Assembly: GCA_014523695.1 (NCBI GenBank) | Contig: JAATVS010000616.1 | Span: 1-7,384, forward strand | Origin: Nitrososphaerales archaeon TH5895 | GTDB lineage: Archaea > Thermoproteota > Nitrososphaeria > Nitrososphaerales > Nitrososphaeraceae | Reading direction: 5' to 3' | DNA: 7,384 nt | Part shown: positions 1 to 5,602 of the stretch, in pieces | Layout of the letters: each line of letters begins with the position of its first letter | Numbering within the stretch: the first letter of the stretch is position 1 | Notes under the pieces: generated by a model | What the model saw: the letters and a program-made list of their open reading frames with translations, nothing else | What the model was told of the DNA's origin: nothing | The model's database searches: none | Made by a program: the position numbers and the translations under genes

Positions 1-25
1 GTATTTATTTAACGCATTAGTGCGA

Positions 26-105
26 AGGCTGACAATCAATTTGTGCCCACGTTCTTCGACGCGTCAGCTCGAACACAAATGGCGAGGATTATAATTTGTC
101 AGCCT
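26..105. repeat. Nested inverted repeat with alternative pairing
   Basis: A 10-base arm at 26-35 (AGGCTGACAA) is perfectly complementary to 96-105. Inside it, 39-45 pairs with 74-80 (ATTTGTG/CACAAAT), and 58-65 (GACGCGTC) is its own reverse complement. The core GCTGAC at 28-33 can also pair with GTCAGC at 63-68, so two mutually exclusive folds share one arm. The stretch is richer in G and C than its surroundings. It could be a structured RNA, a relic of a small inverted-repeat element, or a protein-binding site. The sequence alone does not decide, and the left context is cut off by the window edge. Confidence 0.5.
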
Positions 106-514
106 GGTCCTTTGCTACAAATAATAAGAATGTTTTATTTTGAACCTCGACGCAGTATGTAACTATAGTGGATAGATTTGTCATTGGAATTTAGACAGTT
201 TTCTGCTTCCTCACTAATTTGCCATTTTGACAACCCAATTAGAAACACCGACCAGCTAACATTGAAATCATTAATTACACAAATTATTATTGCATTGGTT
301 GATCAATGTGACGGTGAATCTGAAGGTTCGATGCAAGAGGGGGTAAATCTTTTCAGCAGCATACATAACCTATCACAACAGATTTTCCAGTCTGGGATTT
401 TTTGTTGCTATTTTGGGTCAAATGTCATATCGACGATCTTGTTTGCTACATTTGAGGGTGTAAGCATCCTATGTTTTTGCGGCCCCATAGTAAAGTGGAT
501 CTGTGGGTTCCCTG

Positions 515-534
515 CATACTAGTAGTATAGTATG
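515..534. repeat. Short hairpin, 7-bp stem
   Basis: CATACTA at 515-521 pairs perfectly with TAGTATG at 528-534 across a 6-base loop. It is followed by an AT-only tract (about 562-585) that includes a T-run. The arrangement resembles a transcription end, but no convincing gene lies upstream, so its role is unknown. Confidence 0.35.
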
Positions 535-650
535 GTGTGAAAACCGTGAAAAATAGCAGGTATATATACAAAATATAATTTTTGTCCCTTTGGTAGACAC
601 TAGATAGTCAAGATTGTATTACTAGTATCCTAGCAACTAGGTTGACAATC

Positions 651-875
651 ATGACAGATATTGACAGTACTCCTAGGGAAGCATATGTAAACTCTATTGT
701 CTGTCAAGTAACAGGTAATTATAAGTAAGCAGGTAAGCGTAGAATAGTAGCGCGTGAACGCGGATTTGATAAAAGTGTTCAATACGCTTTGTTAACATTA
801 ACGAATTTGACTGATGGTGTTTACGAACTACATATCTCAGTTAACATTCGTAAACAGAATAAAACAACTAACTAG
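651..875 (+). pseudogene. Possible small gene interrupted by an in-frame TAA
   Basis: An ATG at 651 opens 25 codons that end at TAA (726-728). The same frame then runs on for 48 sense codons to TAG at 873-875. The downstream part reads like a charged soluble protein (begins AGKRRIVARERGFDK, later TDGVYELHISV) and has no ATG of its own. The frame is also open upstream of 651 back to a TAG at 594. One stop in about 90 codons is fewer than expected in DNA this AT-rich, which suggests a decayed small gene or a stop introduced by mutation. I recognise no family. A chance open frame is a real alternative, especially as an inverted repeat (818-856) lies inside the second half. Confidence 0.25.
818..856. 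repeat. Inverted repeat, 10-bp arms
   Basis: TGTTTACGAA at 818-827 is perfectly complementary to TTCGTAAACA at 847-856, with a 19-base loop. A 9-base direct repeat, GTTAACATT, occurs at 791-799 and again at 840-848, overlapping the right arm. Perfect arms of this spacing could bind a dimeric regulator or form an RNA hairpin. No gene close downstream is assigned to it. Confidence 0.4.
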
Positions 876-894
876 GGCAAAATCATTAGTTAGT
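867..894. repeat. Hairpin, 8-bp stem
   Basis: ACTAACTA at 867-874 pairs with TAGTTAGT at 887-894 over a 12-base loop. It sits at the end of the interrupted frame 651-875 and could be a folded 3' end of that transcript. The stem is AT-rich and therefore weak. Confidence 0.3.
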
Positions 895-1371
895 GATATC
901 AATATAACGATTGAATTTGTATTCACTATCTTATGCAGCTCCTAAATAGCACGTTTAGCATGATGTTAGTGCGATGAACCATCACCCAATTGAATGTAAT
1001 TATGAACAGATACATTACAATACGCATTATAGTTATGATGGGATTTATGAGGAAAAGTAAAACTATGGTTGTTACAGCTCAAGTAAAATCTAAGAATGAT
1101 AATTGCAAGCTATAAACGTCCTTCATTGCTTACCTACTAACCATGTGCAATAAGTATCTCTTAAGCCCATCGACACATGTTGTGTATTAATAATAAGCGA
1201 TGAAGTGAAGCAAGAGCAAAAACCCATCTAGAGTAGGGCCTAACCCTCGAAAAGCCGAGAGAGAAACACATCTGTCTATCTAATAAATGAAGCATCAATG
1301 TCTTTGATTTGCATATGATTCTCTTGTGCTTACATAGAGTTAAATCCAAATATCAATTATACATTATTTAG

Positions 1372-1506
1372 ATGCTACGAAAATTCTGCAACAAATGCAA
1401 AAAAGAACTACCTGCATCCTCAAAGTATATGCTATGCAGGGATTGTCATCTAAGAATATTGATAAATGAAGAAGAAATTCAATACTACTCACGTGTTTAT
1501 TACTAG
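1372..1506 (+). CDS. Zinc-ribbon microprotein, 44 residues
   Basis: This short frame (ATG 1372, TAG 1504-1506) encodes a 44-residue protein with two CxxC knuckles: C6-N-K-C9 and C22-R-D-C25, twelve residues apart. It has a basic N-terminal half and an acidic, Tyr-rich tail (EEE at 33-35, YY at 38-39 and 43-44). Four cysteines as two CxxC pairs in so short a chain is the signature of a single zinc ribbon or treble-clef knuckle, probably binding one Zn2+. Small proteins of this kind are common in archaea, and most have no assigned function; nucleic-acid or protein binding is the usual guess. There is no clear Shine-Dalgarno. The AT-rich run at 1340-1370 just before the ATG may be a promoter giving a near-leaderless transcript. 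It is 193 bases from the CBS gene downstream. The cysteine pattern argues strongly against a chance frame, but the biological role is unknown. Confidence 0.72.
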   Translation: MLRKFCNKCKKELPASSKYMLCRDCHLRILINEEEIQYYSRVYY

Positions 1507-1545
1507 AAACAGTTATCATGCATAGCTCGAGTGGAATAGAGCAAA

Positions 1546-1569
1546 ATAAGACTTATGGAAAAGTCTTAT
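1546..1569 (+). repeat. Perfect hairpin after the zinc-ribbon gene
   Basis: ATAAGACTT (1546-1554) and AAGTCTTAT (1561-1569) form a perfect 9-bp stem with a 6-base loop, 39 bases beyond the zinc-ribbon stop codon. CTTATG(G)AAAA also appears twice in a row across the structure. No T-run follows, so it is not a classical intrinsic terminator. A 3'-UTR stabiliser, an operator or part of an RNA leader for the CBS gene are all compatible. Confidence 0.5.
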
Positions 1570-1604
1570 GAAAATCGTCGGGAAGGCTGCCTAACCAATG
1601 AGAT

Positions 1605-1633
1605 ATACGCATGGCTGACCATCAGCGGTGTAT
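1605..1633 (+). promoter_or_regulatory. Two-part hairpin in the CBS gene upstream region
   Basis: GCTGA (1614-1618) pairs with TCAGC (1622-1626) over a three-base loop. The stem continues beyond a small internal loop, with ATACGC (1605-1610) against GTGTAT (1628-1633), including one G-T pair. It lies 66 bases before the CBS start and about 35 bases after the 1546-1569 hairpin, so the whole interval could be a folded 5' leader or a small RNA. The fold is by eye only. No known riboswitch class was recognised. Confidence 0.3.
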
Positions 1634-1699
1634 CCGAATTTGCTGTCTCTACTAAAAGTGCGTGAATCTCCAGTAATTTAAAAAAGGTATACGAGCTAT

Positions 1700-2194
1700 A
1701 TGATTACCGTGAGCGCAGTAAGCGAGATAATGTCAAGTGAGGATACTGTCACGATCACTTCAGAATCTGGTAATACAGCCAGAGATGTTGCTGAGGTCAT
1801 GGTTAAAAAAGGAATAAGCTCTGTGATCGTTATAGACAAGAAAACAAAACCAATTGGAATTATTACTGAAAAAGATCTAGTCAGACGTGTTTGTTTAAAA
1901 AACATGTCAGCAAGTAGATTTGCCGTAGAGGAAATAATGTCATCACCTTTGATCACTATTATGGCCTACGATTCGGTAGATACCGCTTCCAGAATCATGA
2001 CCCATAATCAGATTAAGCATCTAGTAGTTCTAGAGGAGGATAATAGAATATGTGGTTTGCTTAGCGTTACAGATATTACAAAACATCTAGCAGAGATCCT
2101 GCTTAATGATTATAACAGATACAGATCATTAAGATCTTTGATTGATATGACAACTACTACTTCAGCTGCGCGTGACGATAGAGGGAAAAAGTAA
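1700..2194 (+). CDS. CBS-domain pair protein
   Basis: This 164-residue soluble protein is made almost entirely of two CBS motifs that should fold together as one Bateman module. CBS1 spans roughly residues 6-66 and carries G53-I-I-T-E-K-D59. CBS2 spans about 75-131 and carries G119-L-L-S-V-T-D125. The T56/D59 and S122/D125 pairs fit the pattern by which CBS domains hold the ribose of adenine nucleotides, so AMP, ADP, ATP or S-adenosylmethionine are likely ligands. Each half begins with the usual EIMS segment. The basic, Ser/Thr-rich tail (about 136-164) has no recognised domain. No catalytic or transport domain is attached, so it probably acts by binding a partner in the cytoplasm. The ATG at 1700 is chosen because CBS1 begins right after it and AAAGGT lies at 1683-1688, a somewhat long 11 bases upstream. 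The next gene starts 44 bases downstream on the same strand. Confidence 0.93.
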   Translation: MITVSAVSEIMSSEDTVTITSESGNTARDVAEVMVKKGISSVIVIDKKTKPIGIITEKDLVRRVCLKNMSASRFAVEEIMSSPLITIMAYDSVDTASRIMTHNQIKHLVVLEEDNRICGLLSVTDITKHLAEILLNDYNRYRSLRSLIDMTTTTSAARDDRGKK

Positions 2195-2238
2195 TAAATC
2201 CTCACTGCAACTAATGTCTAATTACAGTATCATGCATC

Positions 2239-2619
2239 TTGAATCCATACCGGGCGATCAACACTGTAGTTTTGAATCCAGAAGAGGTAATTAACCAACA
2301 TATGCAATATCATAAAGCTGCCTTTTTGGGAACTGAGAGATCAAGAAAAGCCCAGATGAAGTTGTTTAACTATACGGGCTTTGCTATGCTCACCTATACG
2401 ATCAAACAATCCAATAAGGGATTCGAACCAGTAGGTGAAGAAATGCTTACAGGGTCAATGACAAGAGGAAATGAGATGATGTTGTTCATCTGCGACAACG
2501 ATGGCTATGCAAAAGCCCAGTCAAAACCATTGACCTTGGAAGAAGGTCAAAAGATAGTTCAACGAATGCTTCAGGATGGGTTGGAAGAATTTAAGGGGGA
2601 TATAAGGACCGTATCGTAG
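2239..2619 (+). CDS. Hypothetical protein, 126 residues
   Basis: I do not recognise this family. The product is a soluble, mixed alpha/beta-type protein without signal peptide, membrane segment or cysteine motif. Residues 13-45 look helical and basic (PEEVINQH, then ERSRKAQMK). The middle (about 46-85) looks like beta strands (FAMLTYTIKQ, EMMLFICDND). The end (about 98-120) is a probable amphipathic helix (LEEGQKIVQRMLQDGLEEF). The start is uncertain: TTG at 2239 has no Shine-Dalgarno, while the in-frame ATG at 2302 has GAGGT at 2284-2288 but 13 bases away. The residues between the two starts look protein-like, so the longer form is given; the shorter would have 105 residues. It follows the CBS gene after 44 bases on the same strand and may share its transcript. 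Codon use and composition look normal for the window. Confidence 0.72.
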   Translation: MNPYRAINTVVLNPEEVINQHMQYHKAAFLGTERSRKAQMKLFNYTGFAMLTYTIKQSNKGFEPVGEEMLTGSMTRGNEMMLFICDNDGYAKAQSKPLTLEEGQKIVQRMLQDGLEEFKGDIRTVS

Positions 2620-3138
2620 CTCAAGATATGTACGAGAATAGTTGCTTAGATCCAACTTGGTTATTAAACTTCTAAATTAGTGAACTGAATACACTCTCTC
2701 ACTGCTGAAATATCATGAGAGGTGGTTTATACAACCGTGACGGCATCTTTTTGGTGTTCACTTAATAACTCTTGATTTTTAGATGGATAGTATTTTTTAA
2801 CTAGTCTCTTGTAACATTGTCAGAATTCATCTATTTTGAATTCTTGGATCCATACATGATTGTTTCCGGGGTACCGATTGGAGTATTCTTTGTAATATAT
2901 TGTAAAAGCTGTTCATCGCTATTGTCGTCGTTGATTTTACAATATTTCTTGACACTTTGTAAAACTTTTTGTATCTCGATCGATCTCGGGTTCGTGCGTT
3001 CATTCTCGGACGAAAGCCATTTAAGTCACAACGTTATATTTTTTTGACTAAAATTCATCAATATTTAAAGCATCAGAAGTACAAAAACCATCGGCATATA
3101 TCGATTTGACATCTAATCACGAATCGAAACACAATATC

Positions 3139-3165
3139 CTAAAGGAGAATTTGTCCTGCCTTTAG
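3139..3165 (+). promoter_or_regulatory. Hairpin upstream of the winged-helix gene
   Basis: CTAAAGG (3139-3145) pairs perfectly with CCTTTAG (3159-3165) over a 13-base loop. The left arm and loop contain AAAGGAGA, a near-ideal Shine-Dalgarno that would be partly hidden by the stem. The only start at the right distance (TTG 3151) gives a four-codon peptide. It lies about 110 bases before the winged-helix start, so it may be a leader or operator element. Confidence 0.3.
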
Positions 3166-3258
3166 AAGATTAATCCAAGGGAAATTTACGGTAAAAACTT
3201 GCTCAAATGCTATTAAGCTCTTGGCCCAATAACTATCAACTTTCTGTATTATATTGCT

Positions 3259-3264
3259 AGGGGG
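3259..3264 (+). promoter_or_regulatory. Ribosome site deciding the winged-helix start
   Basis: AGGGGG stands seven bases before GTG 3272 and ten before the adjoining GTG 3275. It overlaps the more upstream TTG at 3254, which it could not serve. It therefore argues for one of the two GTG codons as the true start. Confidence 0.5.
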
Positions 3265-3271
3265 AATAGGA

Positions 3272-3529
3272 GTGGTGCATACGATAAAGAGGAATTTCTA
3301 TATCAATAGACTCTCTGAGCTTCAGTCTGCATTGTACATACTTAGGTGTGTATCAGAGGGCAGGAATGAAGATCAGATAGTGGAAAGATTCATTGGAGAT
3401 GGGCAACTTGTTAAAACATGGTTAGGAGTTCTAATGGATATTCGTTTAGTAGAACGAAATTTCGTGAATGAGCTTGTGATTACCAAAGAAGGCCTAGAGT
3501 ACCTCAAACGTTATAATCCGCATTGGTAA
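3272..3529 (+). CDS. Small winged helix-turn-helix protein
   Basis: This 85-residue protein is almost entirely one winged-helix domain, of the compact archaeal kind often found in Nitrososphaerota. Counting from GTG 3272, helix 1 covers about 13-29 (RLSELQSALYILRCVSEG), helix 2 about 33-41, the probable recognition helix about 45-57 (QLVKTWLGVLMDI), and the wing about 59-72 (LVERNFVNELVITKEG). It ends in a short helix, LEYLKRY. The wing followed by T-x-E/K-G-x-x-x-L is typical of these regulators. It is expected to bind DNA as a dimer and regulate transcription; targets and ligand are unknown. No sensor domain and no cysteine cluster is present. GTG 3272 or 3275 is preferred over TTG 3254 because of the AGGGGG site. 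The gene stands alone, with more than 300 bases of spacer on either side, which suggests its own promoter and possibly autoregulation. Confidence 0.8.
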   Translation: MVHTIKRNFYINRLSELQSALYILRCVSEGRNEDQIVERFIGDGQLVKTWLGVLMDIRLVERNFVNELVITKEGLEYLKRYNPHW

Positions 3530-3807
3530 GGTGCTCTGCCAAGCCACAGTCCCTTGATTTAGTTGTTTATACTCAAAAATGACAATTCCACTTTAGCACA
3601 AAGCTACTATAGAGATAATTAATTAAGCCAATCTGCACGTATAAGAACCTTTGAACGCTTACTCTTTGGACTAGTATATTAGTATTGTCAGGCATTACAG
3701 AGATTCCATTTTGCAGGTAATACTTATCTATTACAATGATTATTAATTGATAGCTGCCCCAGAAATGACATCGGCTTCATCGTTTTCGTATACACAGCGA
3801 TAACGTG
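3530..3807. other. Spacer between winged-helix and response-regulator genes
   Basis: No gene is seen in this stretch on either strand. It is AT-rich, with a weak T-rich segment soon after the winged-helix stop (about 3555-3570). AGTATATTAGT near 3674-3684 could contain a TATA element for the response regulator. No convincing hairpin or repeat was found. Confidence 0.5.
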
Positions 3808-3846
3808 ATGAGGAGGATTTCAGCGGTGGCGCATCATACCATGTAG
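3808..3846 (+). promoter_or_regulatory. Possible leader peptide before the response regulator
   Basis: AGGAGG at 3811-3816 is the strongest Shine-Dalgarno in the window, yet it is 35 bases from the response-regulator ATG. At the proper distance (nine bases) it has GTG 3826, which opens the six-codon peptide VAHHTM ending at TAG 3844-3846. The same frame also starts at ATG 3808, giving 12 codons. The stop is only five bases before ATG 3852, so ribosomes finishing the leader could re-start on the regulator. The arrangement suggests translational coupling. A chance purine run is the main alternative. Confidence 0.3.
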
Positions 3847-3851
3847 CAGCA

Positions 3852-4226
3852 ATGATAGGCGTCCATCAAATGAGAAAGAGAATTATGATTGTCGACGACG
3901 AGGATGATGTGAACGTTACTTTGAGGATAGTCCTCGAGGATCAATTTTCAGTAGATGTATTTAATGATCCATTCGTAGCACTAGATAATTTCAAACCAGG
4001 TTTGTACGATCTCCTCCTGATTGATATCAGAATGCCTAGAATGAATGGGCTTGTGTTGTGCAAGAAACTGCGAAAAATCGATAGCAAAGTCAAAGTATGC
4101 TTTATAACTGCAGGGGAGATGGTGTTTGATTTTGCCTTACGTAAATTTCCCGACTCCGCCATTCTCAAAAAGCCGATTGACAACTACGATCTTATAAAAG
4201 AAGTTACGAGAATGACTAATGCGTAG
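3852..4226 (+). CDS. Single-domain response regulator (receiver only)
   Basis: This CheY-like receiver of 124 residues has no output domain. The acidic pocket is D15/D16 in IMIVDDEDD, and the phospho-acceptor is D58 in LLLIDIRMPRMNG. T86 (FITAG) and K107-P108 (LKKPI) complete the active site, so the protein should accept phosphate from a histidine kinase. The position equivalent to the aromatic switch residue, three before K107, is isoleucine (I104) rather than Tyr or Phe. Signal output may therefore differ from canonical CheY. No histidine kinase lies in the window. Receiver-only proteins are abundant in Nitrososphaerota and probably act by protein contact. The start could be ATG 3852 or ATG 3870 (residue 7); the fold begins at about residue 8, so both leave it intact. 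A strong Shine-Dalgarno upstream appears to serve a leader peptide. The HD gene follows after 114 bases. Confidence 0.92.
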   Translation: MIGVHQMRKRIMIVDDEDDVNVTLRIVLEDQFSVDVFNDPFVALDNFKPGLYDLLLIDIRMPRMNGLVLCKKLRKIDSKVKVCFITAGEMVFDFALRKFPDSAILKKPIDNYDLIKEVTRMTNA

Positions 4227-4328
4227 TCCCAAAAGAGTTGAAATAAAATACAAAGATTATAATTCTAGCTAATATTGCAAGATGACAAACTCTTGCAGAT
4301 AATCTATTAAAGAACAATTCCCGATTAT

Positions 4329-4333
4329 GAGGT
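4329..4333 (+). promoter_or_regulatory. Shine-Dalgarno of the HD gene
   Basis: GAGGT stands seven bases before ATG 4341, an ideal distance, and supports this start. It matches the core expected for the conserved anti-Shine-Dalgarno at the 3' end of archaeal 16S rRNA. Confidence 0.6.
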
Positions 4334-4340
4334 ACGCTCC

Positions 4341-5576
4341 ATGAAGTTTATTGGTGAGATTACGGATCCAGTTCATAGATATATCAGCTTCAGTGCTGTC
4401 GAGCGAGATCTTATAGATACCTCGGTATTTCAGAGGTTGCGAAGGATCAGACAGCTTGCCGGGGCTCATCTTGTCTATCCCAGTGCACAGCATTCCCGGT
4501 TTGAACATTCGTTAGGGACAATGCATATTGCGGGGTATGCTGGAGAGAGCCTCCTGAGAAAGGGCTTCATCGATAGCGAAGATAAGTTACAAGAATTGAG
4601 GTTAGCTGCTCTCTTACATGACGTTGGTCATGGACCCTTCTCTCATCTTTTCGAAGAGGTTTTGGAGAGTAAATGCAATATGACACATGAAGATATGGGG
4701 AAAAAAGTGATACTCGAAAGTGAGATTAGCGACGTCCTGAGTGGGCACGGGTATACTCCTTCAGATATATGCAGATTATCATTTGGAGAGTCAAGATCAA
4801 GTTTCTTAAACGAAATAATTGCCGGCAGCTTATCCGCAGATATCATGGATTACTTGCCAAGGGATAGTCTATTTACCGGAGCTGAGTACGGCAAGATTGA
4901 TTATCATAGACTAATAGCTTCATTTGAAGTGGTTGCAACAGGACACTTGGCGATCAATAAATCTGCTCTTTATTCATTTGAATCGATGCTTATATCCAGA
5001 TACGAAATGTTCAAAGCCGTTTATTTTCATAAGACAGTTCGATCTGCAGAAGTAATGCTACTCCATTCCTTAGCACAAGCAGATAATCACTTACAAATCA
5101 CTAAGATTTCACTTGACGAATTTCTCAACCTAACAGATGAGATTACTCTTGAACAAATTTGTTCATTTGACAAGAATGACAATGCATCAAAGTTAGCTAA
5201 AGACTATCGGGATAGGCGGTTACTAAAATGTGTCTATGAAAAATTTTTACATAAGCGTGACAGGTTGTACAACAAGATGAGTGTCAAGACACTTGAAGAG
5301 TTAAGACTTCGTATAAGTGATGTTGCTGGGGTAACCGAAAATACTGTTTTCGTGGACGCATCCATAGCACCCTCAATGCCACTTACTCCCTCTAAAGAAG
5401 AAATCAATTCCATTATCTTGGTTGACAAAGAATGGGCATATGATACCCCTATCTCAGAAATTCCTGTTATCAATTCAATTACAGGATTTCTTGATATGCT
5501 TAGGATATACACAACTGCAGATAGCAGGAATGCAGTGACTTCCACTATCCATAAGGTACTTGGGGACCCGATTTGA
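4341..5576 (+). CDS. HD-superfamily phosphohydrolase (SAMHD1/dGTPase-like)
   Basis: This 411-residue protein belongs to the HD phosphohydrolase group (COG1078) related to SAMHD1 and bacterial dGTP triphosphohydrolases. The N-terminal signature FQRLRRIRQLAGAHLVYP (30-47) leads to the metal ligands H56 (RFEHSLG), H93-D94 (LLHDVGH) and D167 (ADIMDYLPRDS, 166-176). H97, H102 and H116 are extra conserved histidines near the active site. Together they should hold a metal centre that cleaves a phosphoester, most likely the triphosphate from dNTPs. The exact substrate cannot be read from sequence, and some relatives act on other nucleotides. The C-terminal part (about 195-411) is mostly helical, as in the family, and the length is normal. 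There is no signal peptide or membrane segment, so it is cytoplasmic. It ends at TGA 5574-5576, 26 bases before pyrH, and the two are probably co-transcribed. A link to nucleotide-pool control is inferred from that pairing. Confidence 0.94.
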   Translation: MKFIGEITDPVHRYISFSAVERDLIDTSVFQRLRRIRQLAGAHLVYPSAQHSRFEHSLGTMHIAGYAGESLLRKGFIDSEDKLQELRLAALLHDVGHGPFSHLFEEVLESKCNMTHEDMGKKVILESEISDVLSGHGYTPSDICRLSFGESRSSFLNEIIAGSLSADIMDYLPRDSLFTGAEYGKIDYHRLIASFEVVATGHLAINKSALYSFESMLISRYEMFKAVYFHKTVRSAEVMLLHSLAQADNHLQITKISLDEFLNLTDEITLEQICSFDKNDNASKLAKDYRDRRLLKCVYEKFLHKRDRLYNKMSVKTLEELRLRISDVAGVTENTVFVDASIAPSMPLTPSKEEINSIILVDKEWAYDTPISEIPVINSITGFLDMLRIYTTADSRNAVTSTIHKVLGDPI

Positions 5577-5602
5577 GGGATCAGCAAAGAGCCAGAGTCA
5601 GC

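Larger units (their letters stand above)
1..1371. other. Long stretch without a confident gene
   Basis: No reading frame here has a convincing start, ribosome site and protein-like composition. The longest open frame (178-522, plus strand) starts at TTG, has no Shine-Dalgarno and gives a Cys/Phe/Ile/Ser-rich product typical of translated AT-rich DNA. What can be seen is a set of inverted repeats, listed separately, an interrupted frame at 651-875, and an AT-only tract around 562-585. No tRNA-like T-arm or anticodon arm was recognised. Long non-coding spacers are common in soil Nitrososphaerota genomes, so emptiness alone is not surprising. An unrecognised non-coding RNA or decayed genes remain possible. 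Confidence 0.6.
2620..3271. other. T-rich spacer without a confident gene
   Basis: This spacer separates the 126-residue hypothetical gene from the winged-helix gene. T-runs at 2748-2752, 2776-2780 and 2793-2798 could end transcription from upstream. CTCTCA (2696-2701) and TGAGAG (2716-2721) form a short hairpin before them, and AGTGAAC (2679-2685) can pair with GTTCACT (2756-2762) around it. Two competing open frames occur, 2817-3047 plus (TTG start, hydrophobic) and 2827-3003 minus (58 codons, basic). Neither has a ribosome site or a recognisable motif, so neither is called. ATATTTAAAG at 3061-3070 resembles an archaeal TATA box and could drive the winged-helix gene with a leader of roughly 180 bases. 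Confidence 0.55.

Noticed and set aside
178..522. 114-codon open frame on the plus strand
   Set aside because: TTG start, no ribosome site, and a Cys/Phe/Ile/Ser-rich product with no recognisable pattern. About one frame of this length is plausible by chance in AT-rich DNA of this size. The hairpin at its stop codon is the only hint in its favour.
974..1060. 28-codon ATG frame rich in His and Tyr
   Set aside because: Four histidines and one cysteine suggest metal binding, but there is no ribosome site and the frame is too short to tell from chance.
1161..1349. 62-codon minus-strand frame
   Set aside because: No ribosome site, no domain-like pattern, and basic/Leu/Cys-rich composition typical of a spurious frame.
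2419..2430. GGATTCGAACC, resembling the T-arm of a minus-strand tRNA
   Set aside because: It lies inside the 126-residue coding frame (encoding G-F-E-P), and no acceptor or anticodon arm can be placed around it.
2817..3047. 76-codon plus-strand frame with hydrophobic product
   Set aside because: TTG start, T-rich DNA giving Phe/Ile/Ser by composition, and a competing frame on the opposite strand (2827-3003, 58 codons) of equal merit.
3805..3811. GTGATGA, resembling a C box of a C/D guide RNA
   Set aside because: No matching D or D' box (CTGA) occurs at a suitable distance, and the site overlaps the Shine-Dalgarno region of the response regulator.
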